64,000 bases of DNA. Source: Pedobacter frigidisoli. Lineage in GTDB: Bacteria; Bacteroidota; Bacteroidia; Sphingobacteriales; Sphingobacteriaceae. The notes under the pieces were generated by a model. It was not told the origin of the DNA. It did no database searches and saw only the letters and a program-made list of their open reading frames with translations. The DNA lies in assembly GCF_004331675.1 (NCBI RefSeq), contig NZ_SJSN01000002.1:197956-261955 (forward strand). Reading direction: 5' to 3'. A program made the translations under genes and the position numbers. This document shows, piece by piece, positions 51,297 through 60,687 of the stretch (its first letter is position 1; every line of letters starts with the position of its first letter).

Positions 51297-52859
51297 CTAA
51301 AATGGTGGTTCATCATCATTATAATCATCCATTTTTGATGGACGAATAATAACGTTACTTTGTTTCTCAAAATCTTGTGATGGATACATTCCAGCAGATG
51401 GATCAGCAGTGAATGAAGTTGGTGCGGTAAAATCTTCTTCCAAATCTGTAAATTTAACGAACTTACCAATAAATCGAAGTGGTACAATTCCAGTTTCACC
51501 ATTACGGTGTTTTGCAATAATTACCTCACCAATACCCGCCTGAGATCTTCCTTGTTCATCTTCAGTAATACCATAATATTCTGGGCGATAAAGGAAAAGT
51601 ACCATATCCGCATCTTGCTCAATTGATCCCGATTCACGTAAATCGGATAACATAGGTCTTTTACCTTGTAAACCTGGTCTGCTTTCCACCGCACGACTTA
51701 ACTGCGATAGTGCCAAAACAGGTACGTCTAATTCCTTAGCTACAGATTTCAATGCTCTCGAAATACTTCCAATTTCTTGCTCACGGTTACCACCACCTTT
51801 GCCACCTTCTCCTTTGCCATGCATCAATTGAAGGTAATCGACAATGACCAATTGAATATCGTATTGAGATTTTAATCTTCTACATTTTGCCCTGAACTCA
51901 AAAATATTTAATGCAGGTGTATCGTCTATAAGTAATGGGGCCTCGGTTAAACGCCCAATTTTGCTATGCAGCTGTTGCCATTCCCATTCTTGCAGGTTTC
52001 CTTTTCTAATTTTCTCTTGTTCAATTTCTGCCTCACCCGATATCAAACGATTCACTAACTGAACCGAAGACATCTCGAGAGAGAAAACTACTGTAGGCTT
52101 CTGAAAATCTACGGTAGCATTTCTTGCACAAGTTAGTACGAAAGCAGTTTTACCCATCGCCGGACGAGCAGCGATAATTACCAAATCTTGTTTTTGCCAA
52201 CCACCAGTAATTCTATCTAAGCCTGTAAAGCCCGTCGGAACACCAGTTAAACCATCTGTTTTAGTACGAAGTTCTTCAAGCGTTGCTAAAGATTGTTTAA
52301 TGATATCGTCCATCTTCTGTGTATCTCTACGCAAATTGTTCTGTGCAATATCAAATAAACCTTTCTCGGCATGGTCCAACAAATCAAAAATATCTGTAGT
52401 ATCTTCGTAAGCGCTAGTAATAATATCAGTAGAAATCCTAATTAATTCTCTTTGAATATATTTTTGGGAAATAATTCGGGCATGATATTCAATATTTGCT
52501 GCAGAGGCAACACGGTTTGTTAAGTTTGTAATGTAATAAGCGCCACCTACAATTTCCAAAGTGCCCATTTGGCGTAATTCAGAAGTTACAGTTAAAATAT
52601 CTACAGGCTTGGATTTTTCGAACAACATGTGTATCGCTGCAAAAATCTTTTGATGTGCTTCATGATAAAAAACCTCTGGCTTCAAAATATCAATAACTGC
52701 AGATAGCGCATCTTTTTCTAGCATTAGTGCACCTAAAACAGCTTCTTCTAAATCCAATGCCTGTGGAGGCAATTTACCCATAGAATTTACAGTGGTGTTT
52801 AATCGTGCTTTTCGGGATGATATGCCGCTCTTTCCGCCTTGTTCGTTATCGATACTCAT
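51297..52859 (-). CDS. dnaB: Replicative DNA helicase
   Basis: A 520-residue hexameric helicase of the replication fork. The N-terminal domain (about 33-135; LDLEEAVLGALMLEKDA) is followed by the RecA-like domain with Walker A ARPAMGKTAF (231-240), Walker B near IQLVIVDYLQLM and the H4-type SQLSRAVESRP. Length is normal, with an extra disordered start and tail (DYNDDEPPF). The gene is alone. A TACTTTTG box lies only four bases before the ATG on the minus strand, so the mRNA may be leaderless, if that box is used. Confidence 0.98.
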   Translation of the reverse strand: MSIDNEQGGKSGISSRKARLNTTVNSMGKLPPQALDLEEAVLGALMLEKDALSAVIDILKPEVFYHEAHQKIFAAIHMLFEKSKPVDILTVTSELRQMGTLEIVGGAYYITNLTNRVASAANIEYHARIISQKYIQRELIRISTDIITSAYEDTTDIFDLLDHAEKGLFDIAQNNLRRDTQKMDDIIKQSLATLEELRTKTDGLTGVPTGFTGLDRITGGWQKQDLVIIAARPAMGKTAFVLTCARNATVDFQKPTVVFSLEMSSVQLVNRLISGEAEIEQEKIRKGNLQEWEWQQLHSKIGRLTEAPLLIDDTPALNIFEFRAKCRRLKSQYDIQLVIVDYLQLMHGKGEGGKGGGNREQEIGSISRALKSVAKELDVPVLALSQLSRAVESRPGLQGKRPMLSDLRESGSIEQDADMVLFLYRPEYYGITEDEQGRSQAGIGEVIIAKHRNGETGIVPLRFIGKFVKFTDLEEDFTAPTSFTADPSAGMYPSQDFEKQSNVIIRPSKMDDYNDDEPPF

Positions 52860-52863
52860 TTAA

Positions 52864-52871
52864 CAAAAGTA
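52864..52871 (-). promoter_or_regulatory. Candidate -7 box touching the dnaB start
   Basis: TACTTTTG on the minus strand ends four bases before ATG 52859. A start site would fall about at the start codon, giving a leaderless transcript. Confidence 0.35.
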
Positions 52872-53032
52872 GTTAAATTTTGCCCCGATTGTTTTAACAA
52901 GTTACTAGCAGTTTGTTAACAAATTGATGCCTAAAGCAATTAATTTTTTTCGCTTTTTATAATGCTTACCTTTTTTAAACAATTAAATGTTAATAAGAAT
53001 GAGATAGATTAGGGCTAAAGCATTTATTTGAA

Positions 53033-53040
53033 TACTTTTG
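53033..53040 (+). promoter_or_regulatory. Candidate -7 box for the rRNA methyltransferase gene
   Basis: TACTTTTG matches TAnnTTTG, 17 bases before ATG 53058. Confidence 0.45.
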
Positions 53041-53057
53041 CCTAACAATTTCAAAAC

Positions 53058-53828
53058 ATGGATAATTTTAGAAGACCGCAACGCGTAAAAGAAAATAATG
53101 AGTTCGTATTTGGCATAAGAGCCGTAATCGAGGCTGTAAAGGCTGGAAGAGATATAGAAACGATTTATCAACAACGTGGATTAGGTGGTGAGTTATTTCT
53201 AGAATTAAAGGCCCTTTTGAAAGATACCTTAATCCCATTAAATTCTGTACCGATTGAAAAATTGAACAGAATGTCTCAAAAAAATCATCAAGGTGTTATT
53301 GCGGTAATTTCTCCAATTACTTATCAAAATATTGAGGATATTGTTCCTGCAATTTTTGAAAAAGGAGAAGTGCCATTAATTTTGGTTTTGGATAGTGTTA
53401 CAGATGTTCGCAATATGGGTGCAATAGCTCGTACAGCAGCTTGTGTTGGTGTACATGCAATCGTTGTTCCTTTAAAAAATGCAGCTCAGATAAATGCCGA
53501 TGCGATTAAAACATCTGCCGGAGCACTATTTAGTATTCCAATTTGTAGGCATTCAAATCTGCATAAAACCTGTCTTTTTTTACAAGAAAGCGGCTTGCAA
53601 ATTGTGGCATGTACCGAAAAAACCAACGATTTAATTTACGCTCCAGATTACACCATGCCAACGGCGATTGTTATGGGTTCGGAGGATGAAGGTATTTCAA
53701 ATGAATTACTCCGTGTTGCCGATCGTTTAGCAAAAATTCCAATGTCAGGGAAAATCGAATCCTTAAACGTATCTGTTTCTGCTGGTGTTATTCTTTATGA
53801 GGCTGTAAGACAGCGAACTACAGCTTAA
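53058..53828 (+). CDS. rlmB: 23S rRNA 2'-O-ribose methyltransferase, TrmH/RlmB type
   Basis: A 256-residue SPOUT methyltransferase. A substrate-binding L30e-like start (FVFGIRAVIEAVKAG) is followed by the catalytic domain with LDSVTDVRNMGAIARTA, IVMGSEDEGIS and ESLNVSVSAGVILYE, which form the knot that binds S-adenosylmethionine. It fits RlmB, which methylates G2251 of 23S rRNA, better than the tRNA enzyme TrmH, because of the N-terminal domain. The gene is alone, followed by a DUF5995 gene after 64 bases. Confidence 0.9.
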   Translation: MDNFRRPQRVKENNEFVFGIRAVIEAVKAGRDIETIYQQRGLGGELFLELKALLKDTLIPLNSVPIEKLNRMSQKNHQGVIAVISPITYQNIEDIVPAIFEKGEVPLILVLDSVTDVRNMGAIARTAACVGVHAIVVPLKNAAQINADAIKTSAGALFSIPICRHSNLHKTCLFLQESGLQIVACTEKTNDLIYAPDYTMPTAIVMGSEDEGISNELLRVADRLAKIPMSGKIESLNVSVSAGVILYEAVRQRTTA

Positions 53829-53892
53829 TTATTTTTCTATTGCTTCTTCTTCTAAAATATAATTATGTATTTTTATTTTGAAGTAAACGCTT

Positions 53893-54642
53893 ATGCAACC
53901 TGCTAAAACAATAACCGAGGTAATTTCTAGGTTAGATGAAATTATAAATTTCTGTATTGCTAAAAAATCTCGATTGGGATATTTTGCATGCCTGTATCGT
54001 AAAATGACCGTTGCGGTACAGAAAGGAATTAATGACGGGCTTTTTGCAGATGGAGCTCGAATGGAAAAGCTTGATGTAATTTTTGCCAATCGTTACATTG
54101 ATGCATACTATTGTCAATCTCAGCGAACACCCACCACTTCATCGTGGAAAGCCGCTTTCGATGCTGTCGCGATACCATATACCGTTATTCAACATTTGCT
54201 TTTGGGGATGAATGCACATATTAACCTAGATCTTGGAGTTGCAGCGGCAGAAACAAGTAGGGGAATAGACATTCAATTAATGAAAAAGGATTTCGATCTC
54301 ATCAATGATATCATTGGAAGTCTAATCAACATCGTTCAAAAGGATTTAGAGGAAATTTGTTTTCCAATGAAGATGCTTCAATATGTTGATAATAAAAGCA
54401 AGGAATCTGTGATCAATTTTAGCATCACCGCTGCAAGAAATACAGCTTGGGTAAATGCAGTTGGGCTTTCAACTGTTCTTCCAAATATGTATAATCCATA
54501 CATTAAAACCTTAGATGCTAAGATTGCAGTAGTTGCCCGTAATATTATAAATCCTAACTTTTCTCAAGGATTAATTTTGAGAACAGTTAGGACATTTGAG
54601 CCAAAGGATGTTGGCCAGGTTATTAAATTTTTGAAAGACTAA
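53893..54642 (+). CDS. DUF5995 family protein
   Basis: A 249-residue helical protein with the DUF5995 signature: YFACLYRKMTVAVQKGI near 30, MEKLDVIFANRYIDAYY near 56 and IQHLLLGMNAHINLDLGVAA near 94. The function is not known; the HAHINLDLG histidines look like a metal site. No signal peptide. Its stop overlaps the stop of the convergent manC-type gene by four bases. Confidence 0.82.
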   Translation: MQPAKTITEVISRLDEIINFCIAKKSRLGYFACLYRKMTVAVQKGINDGLFADGARMEKLDVIFANRYIDAYYCQSQRTPTTSSWKAAFDAVAIPYTVIQHLLLGMNAHINLDLGVAAAETSRGIDIQLMKKDFDLINDIIGSLINIVQKDLEEICFPMKMLQYVDNKSKESVINFSITAARNTAWVNAVGLSTVLPNMYNPYIKTLDAKIAVVARNIINPNFSQGLILRTVRTFEPKDVGQVIKFLKD

Positions 54643-55730
54643 ATAAATTTATTGCCAAATCGAGATTTAACCTCGGCAACAAACTCCTTAACTTTCTGCT
54701 CCTCATTTCTTGGGCAAATCATCAACATATTGTTGTTTTCTACAACGATATAATCGTGCAATCCATTTAAAATAACCAATTTATCTTTAGGAACATTAAC
54801 CATACAGTTAGATGAATCGAACATGATAACTTGCTCAGATGGGATAACAGCATTGCCTACATAATCCTTTTCAGCCATTTCGTAGATTGAGGCCCAGGTA
54901 CCTAAATCAGACCAGCCAAACTCTGCTGGAAGAACGTACACATTATCTGCTTTCTCCATAATTCCAAAGTCGATGGAGATATTGGTACATTGGAAATAAG
55001 CATTATTGATAAAATCTTTTTCACCAGCCTTATTCAGTTCAGATCTACCAACGTTAAATATCTCATACATATCTGGTAAATGCTTCTCGAATGCTTTTAG
55101 TATAGACTTTGCAGACCAAATGAATATTCCAGCATTCCAGAGAAAATCGCCACTTTGCATAAACGACTTAGCTAATTCTAAATTTGGTTTCTCTGTAAAG
55201 GTTTTAACCTTATGAAGATCTGTATCTGTATTTAAAACATAATCAGTGTGTTGAATATATCCATAGCCTGTATCAGGGCGATTTGGTTTTATGCCCAAAG
55301 TGATCAAACAGTCATTTTTAGAAGCGGCATCCAGCGATTGCGCTATTGAATCTATAAAACCTGGAACATTTGCTATGGTATGGTCAGATGGAGCCACAAC
55401 AATAGTTGCATTAGGATTTAGCTCATAGATTTTTAAGCTTCCATAAGCAACACAAGGAGCTGTATTTCTCATTAAAGGCTCAGCCAAAATTTGGTTATCA
55501 CTCATTAAAGGTAATTGCTCCTTGATAAGATCAGAGTAGATCTCATTTGTAACAATAAAAATGTTTTCTGGAGGACAAATACTTAAAAACCTTTCATAGG
55601 TACTTTGGATTAGCGTTTTGCCAACACCAAAAAAATCGATAAACTGTTTAGGGTATTCTGTTCTGCTTACAGGCCAGAAACGGCTGCCAACACCGCCAGC
55701 CATAATAAGTGCGTAATAATCTTTATTCAT
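54639..55730 (-). CDS. manC: Mannose-1-phosphate guanylyltransferase
   Basis: A 363-residue enzyme that makes GDP-mannose from mannose-1-phosphate and GTP for surface polysaccharide and glycosylation. The nucleotidyl loop AGGVGSRFWPVSRTEYPKQF is at residues 11-30; further motifs are VVAPSDHTI near 113 and FTEKPNL near 178. It lacks the C-terminal isomerase domain of bifunctional ManC, so it is the short form. It follows the KpsF-type gene by 14 bases in a minus-strand operon. The symbol is by function; the exact name used in this organism may differ. Confidence 0.9.
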   Translation of the reverse strand: MNKDYYALIMAGGVGSRFWPVSRTEYPKQFIDFFGVGKTLIQSTYERFLSICPPENIFIVTNEIYSDLIKEQLPLMSDNQILAEPLMRNTAPCVAYGSLKIYELNPNATIVVAPSDHTIANVPGFIDSIAQSLDAASKNDCLITLGIKPNRPDTGYGYIQHTDYVLNTDTDLHKVKTFTEKPNLELAKSFMQSGDFLWNAGIFIWSAKSILKAFEKHLPDMYEIFNVGRSELNKAGEKDFINNAYFQCTNISIDFGIMEKADNVYVLPAEFGWSDLGTWASIYEMAEKDYVGNAVIPSEQVIMFDSSNCMVNVPKDKLVILNGLHDYIVVENNNMLMICPRNEEQKVKEFVAEVKSRFGNKFI

Positions 55731-55744
55731 TTCAAGTTTTAAAA

Positions 55745-56713
55745 CTACACTATTCCCTCATTAAGGAGGTCGTGTAAATGGATGATGCCAAAGTAAGTAT
55801 TTTGTTCTAGAACTAACAACTGTGTAATGTTATTTTGCTTAATTATGTGAAGTGCATCTACAGCAAGTGCATCATATTGTATACTTTTTGGATTTTTGCC
55901 CATAATATCCTCAGCCTTTAAACCAGCAATAGAATTATGGTTTTCGAGCATTCTTCTAATATCACCATCGGTAACTACACCTACAACATTATTTTTATCA
56001 TCTACAACAGCTACTGCACCCAAACGGTTTTTGCTAATTTCTATCAGTACATCCTTAACTGAGGCTGTTGGACTGATTGAAGGCTTTTCATTCGAACTTG
56101 CCAAGTCTTTAGCTTTGAGGTATAATTTTTTTCCTAACGATCCACCTGGGTGGTATTTTGCGAAATCTGATTCATTAAAATCCCTACATTCCAATAAACA
56201 GATAGCAAGCGCATCGCCCAATGCTAATTGAGCTGTTGTACTTGTGGTTGGCGCTAAATTATGTGGACAAGCCTCCTTTTCGAAAGAAGTATTTAAAATT
56301 AGGTCGGCCTGTTCTGCTAAATAAGATCCCAGTTCGCCAACCATACCAATAAGTTTATTTCCTGCAACCTTTAGCAAGGGTATTAATACTTTAATTTCTG
56401 GAGTATTGCCACTCTTTGAAAGGCATATGATCACATCATTTCTTTGGATCATCCCCAAATCCCCGTGTATCGCATCAGCAGCATGCATAAATATTGCAGG
56501 TGTTCCAGTTGAATTAAAAGTTGCAACTATTTTTTGGGCGATGATTGCACTTTTGCCAATTCCAGTAACAATTACTCTTCCTTCAGACCGTAAAATAGTA
56601 GATACGACCTTTTCAAAATCATCGTTAATATTTTTTGCAACATTTAATATTGCAGCTGCTTCAAGCGCTAATGTGCTTATGGCTGATTGGATTATATATT
56701 TTTTACTTTTCAA
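55745..56713 (-). CDS. kdsD: Arabinose-5-phosphate isomerase, KpsF/GutQ/KdsD family
   Basis: A 322-residue enzyme interconverting ribulose-5-phosphate and arabinose-5-phosphate, the first step of Kdo synthesis. A SIS domain (about 30-180; VIVTGIGKSAIIAQKI, and CLSKSGNTPEI) is followed by two CBS domains (about 205-322). It is divergent from recQ and 2.4 kb from kdsA, which uses its product. A -7 box (TATTTTTG, minus strand) lies 60 bases before the start. Confidence 0.92.
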   Translation of the reverse strand: MKSKKYIIQSAISTLALEAAAILNVAKNINDDFEKVVSTILRSEGRVIVTGIGKSAIIAQKIVATFNSTGTPAIFMHAADAIHGDLGMIQRNDVIICLSKSGNTPEIKVLIPLLKVAGNKLIGMVGELGSYLAEQADLILNTSFEKEACPHNLAPTTSTTAQLALGDALAICLLECRDFNESDFAKYHPGGSLGKKLYLKAKDLASSNEKPSISPTASVKDVLIEISKNRLGAVAVVDDKNNVVGVVTDGDIRRMLENHNSIAGLKAEDIMGKNPKSIQYDALAVDALHIIKQNNITQLLVLEQNTYFGIIHLHDLLNEGIV

Positions 56714-56772
56714 AGAGAAAATAATTGTTGGTGGATACTTGAAATTCTTGTAAAATTATGTTATTTTGGATA

Positions 56773-56780
56773 CAAAAATA
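56773..56780 (-). promoter_or_regulatory. Candidate -7 box for kdsD-manC
   Basis: TATTTTTG on the minus strand matches TAnnTTTG, giving a leader of about 50 bases to ATG 56713. It also lies between the divergent recQ start and kdsD. Confidence 0.4.
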
Positions 56781-56804
56781 GCATCGCATATTTTATTACA
56801 CAAA

Positions 56805-58994
56805 ATGGACGTGAAAAAGTCGTTATTTGATAACCTGCAAAATTTCTTCGGGTTTGATAATTTCAAAGGTGATCAGGAGTCGATCATAACAAATATTTTA
56901 GAGGGCAATAATACTTTTGTTATTATGCCAACGGGCGGAGGGAAGTCTATTTGCTATCAACTGCCAGCTTTAATGAGCGAAGGAACAGCTATTGTTATTT
57001 CTCCGCTAATTGCATTAATGAAAAACCAGGTAGATCAATTAAGAGCTTTTGGTGGAAATGATAGTATTGCCCATTTTCTTAACTCATCCTTAAATAAATC
57101 CGAAATTACTCAAGTTAAATCTGACCTGCTAAGTGGTCATACTAAATTATTATATGTTGCTCCAGAATCTTTAGCCAAACAAGAAAATATAGAATTTTTA
57201 AATTTGATTAAAATTTCTTTTGTAGCTGTTGATGAAGCACATTGTATCTCGGAATGGGGGCATGATTTTAGACCAGAATACAGAAAAATTAAGCAAGTAA
57301 TTGCTGGCTTGGGCGATAATATTCCAATTATTGCCTTAACTGCAACAGCTACACCTAAGGTTCAACAAGATATTGTTAAGAACCTGGGAATGATGGAGGC
57401 AACATTATTCAAATCATCATTTAACAGGCCGAATTTATTTTATGAAATCCGCCCTAAAAAGGATATCACTAAGGAAATTATCAAATACATTAAATCTAAT
57501 CCTGGTAAATCAGGAATCATCTATTGCCTTAGCCGTAAAAAGGTTGAGGAAGTAGCAGAAGCTTTAAACCTAAACGGTATTAGTGCATTACCATATCATG
57601 CAGGTTTAGACCCTAAAGTTCGAGCTGAGACACAAGATAGGTTTTTGATGGAAGATGCTGAAGTAATTGTAGCTACCATTGCTTTCGGTATGGGAATCGA
57701 TAAACCAGATGTTCGTTTTGTTATCCATCATGATGTGCCAAAAAGCATGGAGGGTTATTATCAGGAAACAGGTAGAGCTGGGCGTGATGGTGGTGAGGGT
57801 ATTTGCATTGCTTTTTATGCTCAGAAAGATGTAGATAAGCTTGCTAAGTTTATGAAAGATAAACCAGTTTCAGAACGGGAAATTGGTACTCAGATATTAA
57901 AAGAAGTTATAGATTATGCAGAATCAGGCGTTTGTCGCCGTAAGCAAATTCTTCATTACTTCGGAGAAAACTTCAACGAAACTGGTTGTAATTGCATGTG
58001 CGATAATTGCAAGAAACCCAAAAAGCAGTTTGATGCCGAAAATCAATTGGTTACAACCTTAAGGTTTATCGAAAAAACAGGGGAGAAATTTGATGACGCA
58101 CATTTGTTAAATGTATTTCTAGGTTTGGAAACTGCTCAAACCATCGCTTATGAACATAGTAAATTTCCAGAATTTGGTATTGGCAAGCAAGATGGAGAAT
58201 TGATGTGGAAATCGGTTATTCGACAAGCTGTACTAAATAATTACCTTTTTAAGGATATTGATAATTATGGTTTATTAAAATTAACCAAGCAAGGAAGAGA
58301 TTTTATTATCAACCCATATAGCTTGAAGTTTATTTTAAACGAGCCTATTGAAACTGGTGTTGATGATGACGATGATGATGTAAAACAAGGTACCGGCGCA
58401 TTAGACACGCATCTTTTATCAATGCTTAAAGATTTACGTAAGAAAATTGCTAAACAAAAAAGTGTGCCGCCTTTTGTGGTTTTCCAAGATCCATCTTTGG
58501 AGGAAATGTGTACGCATTATCCAATTACGATGGAAGAACTTCGTCAGATTTCTGGCGTTGGTTCGGGTAAAGCAATGAAATTTGGGTCGACGTTTATTGA
58601 ATTGATTAAAAAATATGTTGAGGATAATGACATTGAGCGACCAATTGACTTGATTATAAAAACTCAGGCCAATAAATCTCAGATGAAAGTTTCCATCATT
58701 CAAAATATCGACAGACAAATTGGTTTAGAAGATATCGCAGATTCGAAAGGCATTACTTACGAGGAAATTTTGAAAGAGGTTGAGTCAATCGTTAATTCGG
58801 GAACAAAACTTAATTTAAACTATTTCATTGATGAAGTAATTGATGATGACAGACAGGATGAAGTTTTCGATTATTTTAGAGCTGCAGAAAGTGATTCAAT
58901 CGACGAAGCACTTAACGAGCTTGGCGAAACCGACTATACTCGCGAAGAAATCCAATTAATGCGAATTAAATTCATGTCAGAACTAGGAAACTAG
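56805..58994 (+). CDS. recQ: RecQ-family ATP-dependent DNA helicase (second copy)
   Basis: A 729-residue helicase with Walker A VIMPTGGGKSICYQLPA, DEAH box VDEAHCISEWGHDFRPEY, motif VI GRAGRDGGEG, the zinc-binding CRRKQILHYFGENFNETGCNCMCDNC (near 395) and an HRDC-type domain (about 525-600; QDPSLEEMCTHYPITMEELRQ). A further 100-residue tail with SKGITYEEIL is helical. It has the full RecQ-RQC-HRDC order, unlike the 630-residue copy at 42391. ATG 56805 is preferred over TTG 56766. It lies between Kdo genes, where a repair role is not obviously linked. Confidence 0.95.
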   Translation: MDVKKSLFDNLQNFFGFDNFKGDQESIITNILEGNNTFVIMPTGGGKSICYQLPALMSEGTAIVISPLIALMKNQVDQLRAFGGNDSIAHFLNSSLNKSEITQVKSDLLSGHTKLLYVAPESLAKQENIEFLNLIKISFVAVDEAHCISEWGHDFRPEYRKIKQVIAGLGDNIPIIALTATATPKVQQDIVKNLGMMEATLFKSSFNRPNLFYEIRPKKDITKEIIKYIKSNPGKSGIIYCLSRKKVEEVAEALNLNGISALPYHAGLDPKVRAETQDRFLMEDAEVIVATIAFGMGIDKPDVRFVIHHDVPKSMEGYYQETGRAGRDGGEGICIAFYAQKDVDKLAKFMKDKPVSEREIGTQILKEVIDYAESGVCRRKQILHYFGENFNETGCNCMCDNCKKPKKQFDAENQLVTTLRFIEKTGEKFDDAHLLNVFLGLETAQTIAYEHSKFPEFGIGKQDGELMWKSVIRQAVLNNYLFKDIDNYGLLKLTKQGRDFIINPYSLKFILNEPIETGVDDDDDDVKQGTGALDTHLLSMLKDLRKKIAKQKSVPPFVVFQDPSLEEMCTHYPITMEELRQISGVGSGKAMKFGSTFIELIKKYVEDNDIERPIDLIIKTQANKSQMKVSIIQNIDRQIGLEDIADSKGITYEEILKEVESIVNSGTKLNLNYFIDEVIDDDRQDEVFDYFRAAESDSIDEALNELGETDYTREEIQLMRIKFMSELGN

Positions 58995-59000
58995 TGTTTG

Positions 59001-59081
59001 ATGTAAGATGGTAAATGTAAGATGGATGATGTGGCTTAATACTCATATTGTTCTTTCCATTTACCATCATCCATTTTACAT
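59001..59081. repeat. Inverted and direct repeat after recQ
   Basis: ATGTAAGATGGATGATG (59015-59031) and CATCATCCATTTTACAT (59065-59081) are complementary with one G-U pair. ATGTAAGATGG also occurs twice directly (from 59001 and 59015). It resembles simple repeats common in intergenic DNA of this group, from memory. Confidence 0.5.
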
Positions 59082-59093
59082 AATCCATATTAA

Positions 59094-59906
59094 ATGCTTA
59101 ATTATTTAGATAAAATAAAAAATACTGATTCTGGAAATTTCTTTTTAATGGCTGGTCCGTGTGCAATTGAGGGTGAAGATATCGCTATGAGAATTGCTGA
59201 AAAGATTATTTCGATTACTGATAAACTTAAAATTCCATATATTTTCAAAGGCTCTTATCGCAAGGCAAACAGGAGCAAAGGCAGTTCTTTTACTGGTATT
59301 GGCGATGAAAAAGCATTGCGAATTTTAGAACGAATTGGTCGTGAATTTGGTGTACCAACCGTTACAGATATTCACGAAAGTAGCGAGGCTGCAATGGCAG
59401 CTGCTTACGTAGATGTATTACAGATCCCTGCTTTTTTATGCCGCCAAACTGATTTATTGATTGCTGCTGCCGAAACTGGTAAAGTGGTTAACGTAAAAAA
59501 AGGTCAGTTTCTTTCTGCAGGTTCTATGAAATTTGCAGTAGAAAAAGTTAAAGAAGCTGGTAACGACAAAGTGATTTTAACAGATAGAGGAAACACATTC
59601 GGTTACCAGGATTTGATTGTTGATTACCGTGGTTTACCAGAAATGCAAAGTTTTGGTGTACCTGTGGTGATGGATTGTACACATTCCTTGCAACAACCGA
59701 ATCAAAGTAGCGGCGTTACTGGTGGTAAGCCTGAGTTAATTCTAACGATTGCGAAAGCCGCAATTGCTGTTGGAGCAGATGGTTTATTCATCGAAACACA
59801 TCCTGACCCAGCAAATGCAAAATCTGATGGTGCCAATATGTTGCATTTAGATTTGTTAGAGGAAACTTTGACTAAGCTAATTCGTATTAGACAAGCAATA
59901 TTGTAA
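59094..59906 (+). CDS. kdsA: 3-deoxy-8-phosphooctulonate synthase
   Basis: A 270-residue cytosolic enzyme that joins arabinose-5-phosphate and phosphoenolpyruvate to Kdo-8-phosphate for LPS. FLMAGPCAIEGED near 17, KGSYRKANRSKGSSFTG near 48, and DIHESSEAAMA near 95 are the active-site loops; the Cys in AGPCAIE may make it the metal-dependent type. Length is normal. The next gene starts two bases after its stop. Confidence 0.97.
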   Translation: MLNYLDKIKNTDSGNFFLMAGPCAIEGEDIAMRIAEKIISITDKLKIPYIFKGSYRKANRSKGSSFTGIGDEKALRILERIGREFGVPTVTDIHESSEAAMAAAYVDVLQIPAFLCRQTDLLIAAAETGKVVNVKKGQFLSAGSMKFAVEKVKEAGNDKVILTDRGNTFGYQDLIVDYRGLPEMQSFGVPVVMDCTHSLQQPNQSSGVTGGKPELILTIAKAAIAVGADGLFIETHPDPANAKSDGANMLHLDLLEETLTKLIRIRQAIL

Positions 59907-59908
59907 TT

Positions 59909-60625
59909 TTGGGAAATTCAAAAGTATTCCTCACAGCCGAATGGCGGAAACTAGCCTTAGCCCAATATGCGGTTGATGCTGAAATTCTTAGAAAATATTT
60001 ACCACCACATACAGAATTGGATGATTGGCAAGGTAAATATTATGTGAGCCTCGTTGGTTTTATGTTTGTTGATGTGAAATTACGAGGCTTCAACATCCCC
60101 TTACATACCAATTTCGAAGAAGTAAATCTTCGTTTTTACGTTAAGTACAAGGATGGCGATGAATGGAAACGAGGCGTAGTTTTTATCAAAGAAATTGTGC
60201 CACTGCCTGCCATTACTTTTGTCGCGAATACCATTTACAAAGAAAACTACCAAACATTACCAATGAAACATGTTTGGATAGAGCAGGAGCATCAAATTGA
60301 AGTTGATTATCTGTGGAAAAACAGAATCTGGAATAAATTTTCAGTTATTGCATCATCAAAGGCAGAAGAGATTTTGGTGGGTAGCGAAGAAGAATTTATC
60401 ACTGAACATTATTGGGGTTATACTAAAATTGGCGTAAATAGAACTTCAGAATATGGTGTAGAACATCCACGTTGGGAAGTTTATCCAATTAAGGAATATA
60501 AAATTGATGTCGATTTTGGTGAGAATTATGGAAGTGACTTTGTTTTCTTAAACAATGCGAAACCTGATTCAGTTATGCTTGCAGAGGGGTCTGAAATTAG
60601 GGTTATGAAAGGCAAGAAGTTTTAA
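59909..60625 (+). CDS. DUF2071 (YqjF-like) protein
   Basis: A 238-residue soluble protein of the DUF2071 family: FLTAEWRKLALAQYAVDAEIL near 6, VGFMFVDVKLRGFNIP near 52 and EEVNLRFYVKYKDG near 73. The function of the family is unknown. It starts with TTG at 59909, two bases after kdsA, so it is translationally coupled; the link to Kdo synthesis is only positional. Confidence 0.88.
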   Translation: MGNSKVFLTAEWRKLALAQYAVDAEILRKYLPPHTELDDWQGKYYVSLVGFMFVDVKLRGFNIPLHTNFEEVNLRFYVKYKDGDEWKRGVVFIKEIVPLPAITFVANTIYKENYQTLPMKHVWIEQEHQIEVDYLWKNRIWNKFSVIASSKAEEILVGSEEEFITEHYWGYTKIGVNRTSEYGVEHPRWEVYPIKEYKIDVDFGENYGSDFVFLNNAKPDSVMLAEGSEIRVMKGKKF

Positions 60626-60687
60626 TCCCAGGGGGAAAAAAATTAACATTTCGCTACGCTACAGATCATCAAAACCTTTTAAGTTGA

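Noticed and set aside
56766-56804. TTG start of the second recQ
   Set aside because: Adds 13 residues with no similarity to the family; ATG 56805 gives the normal N-terminus.
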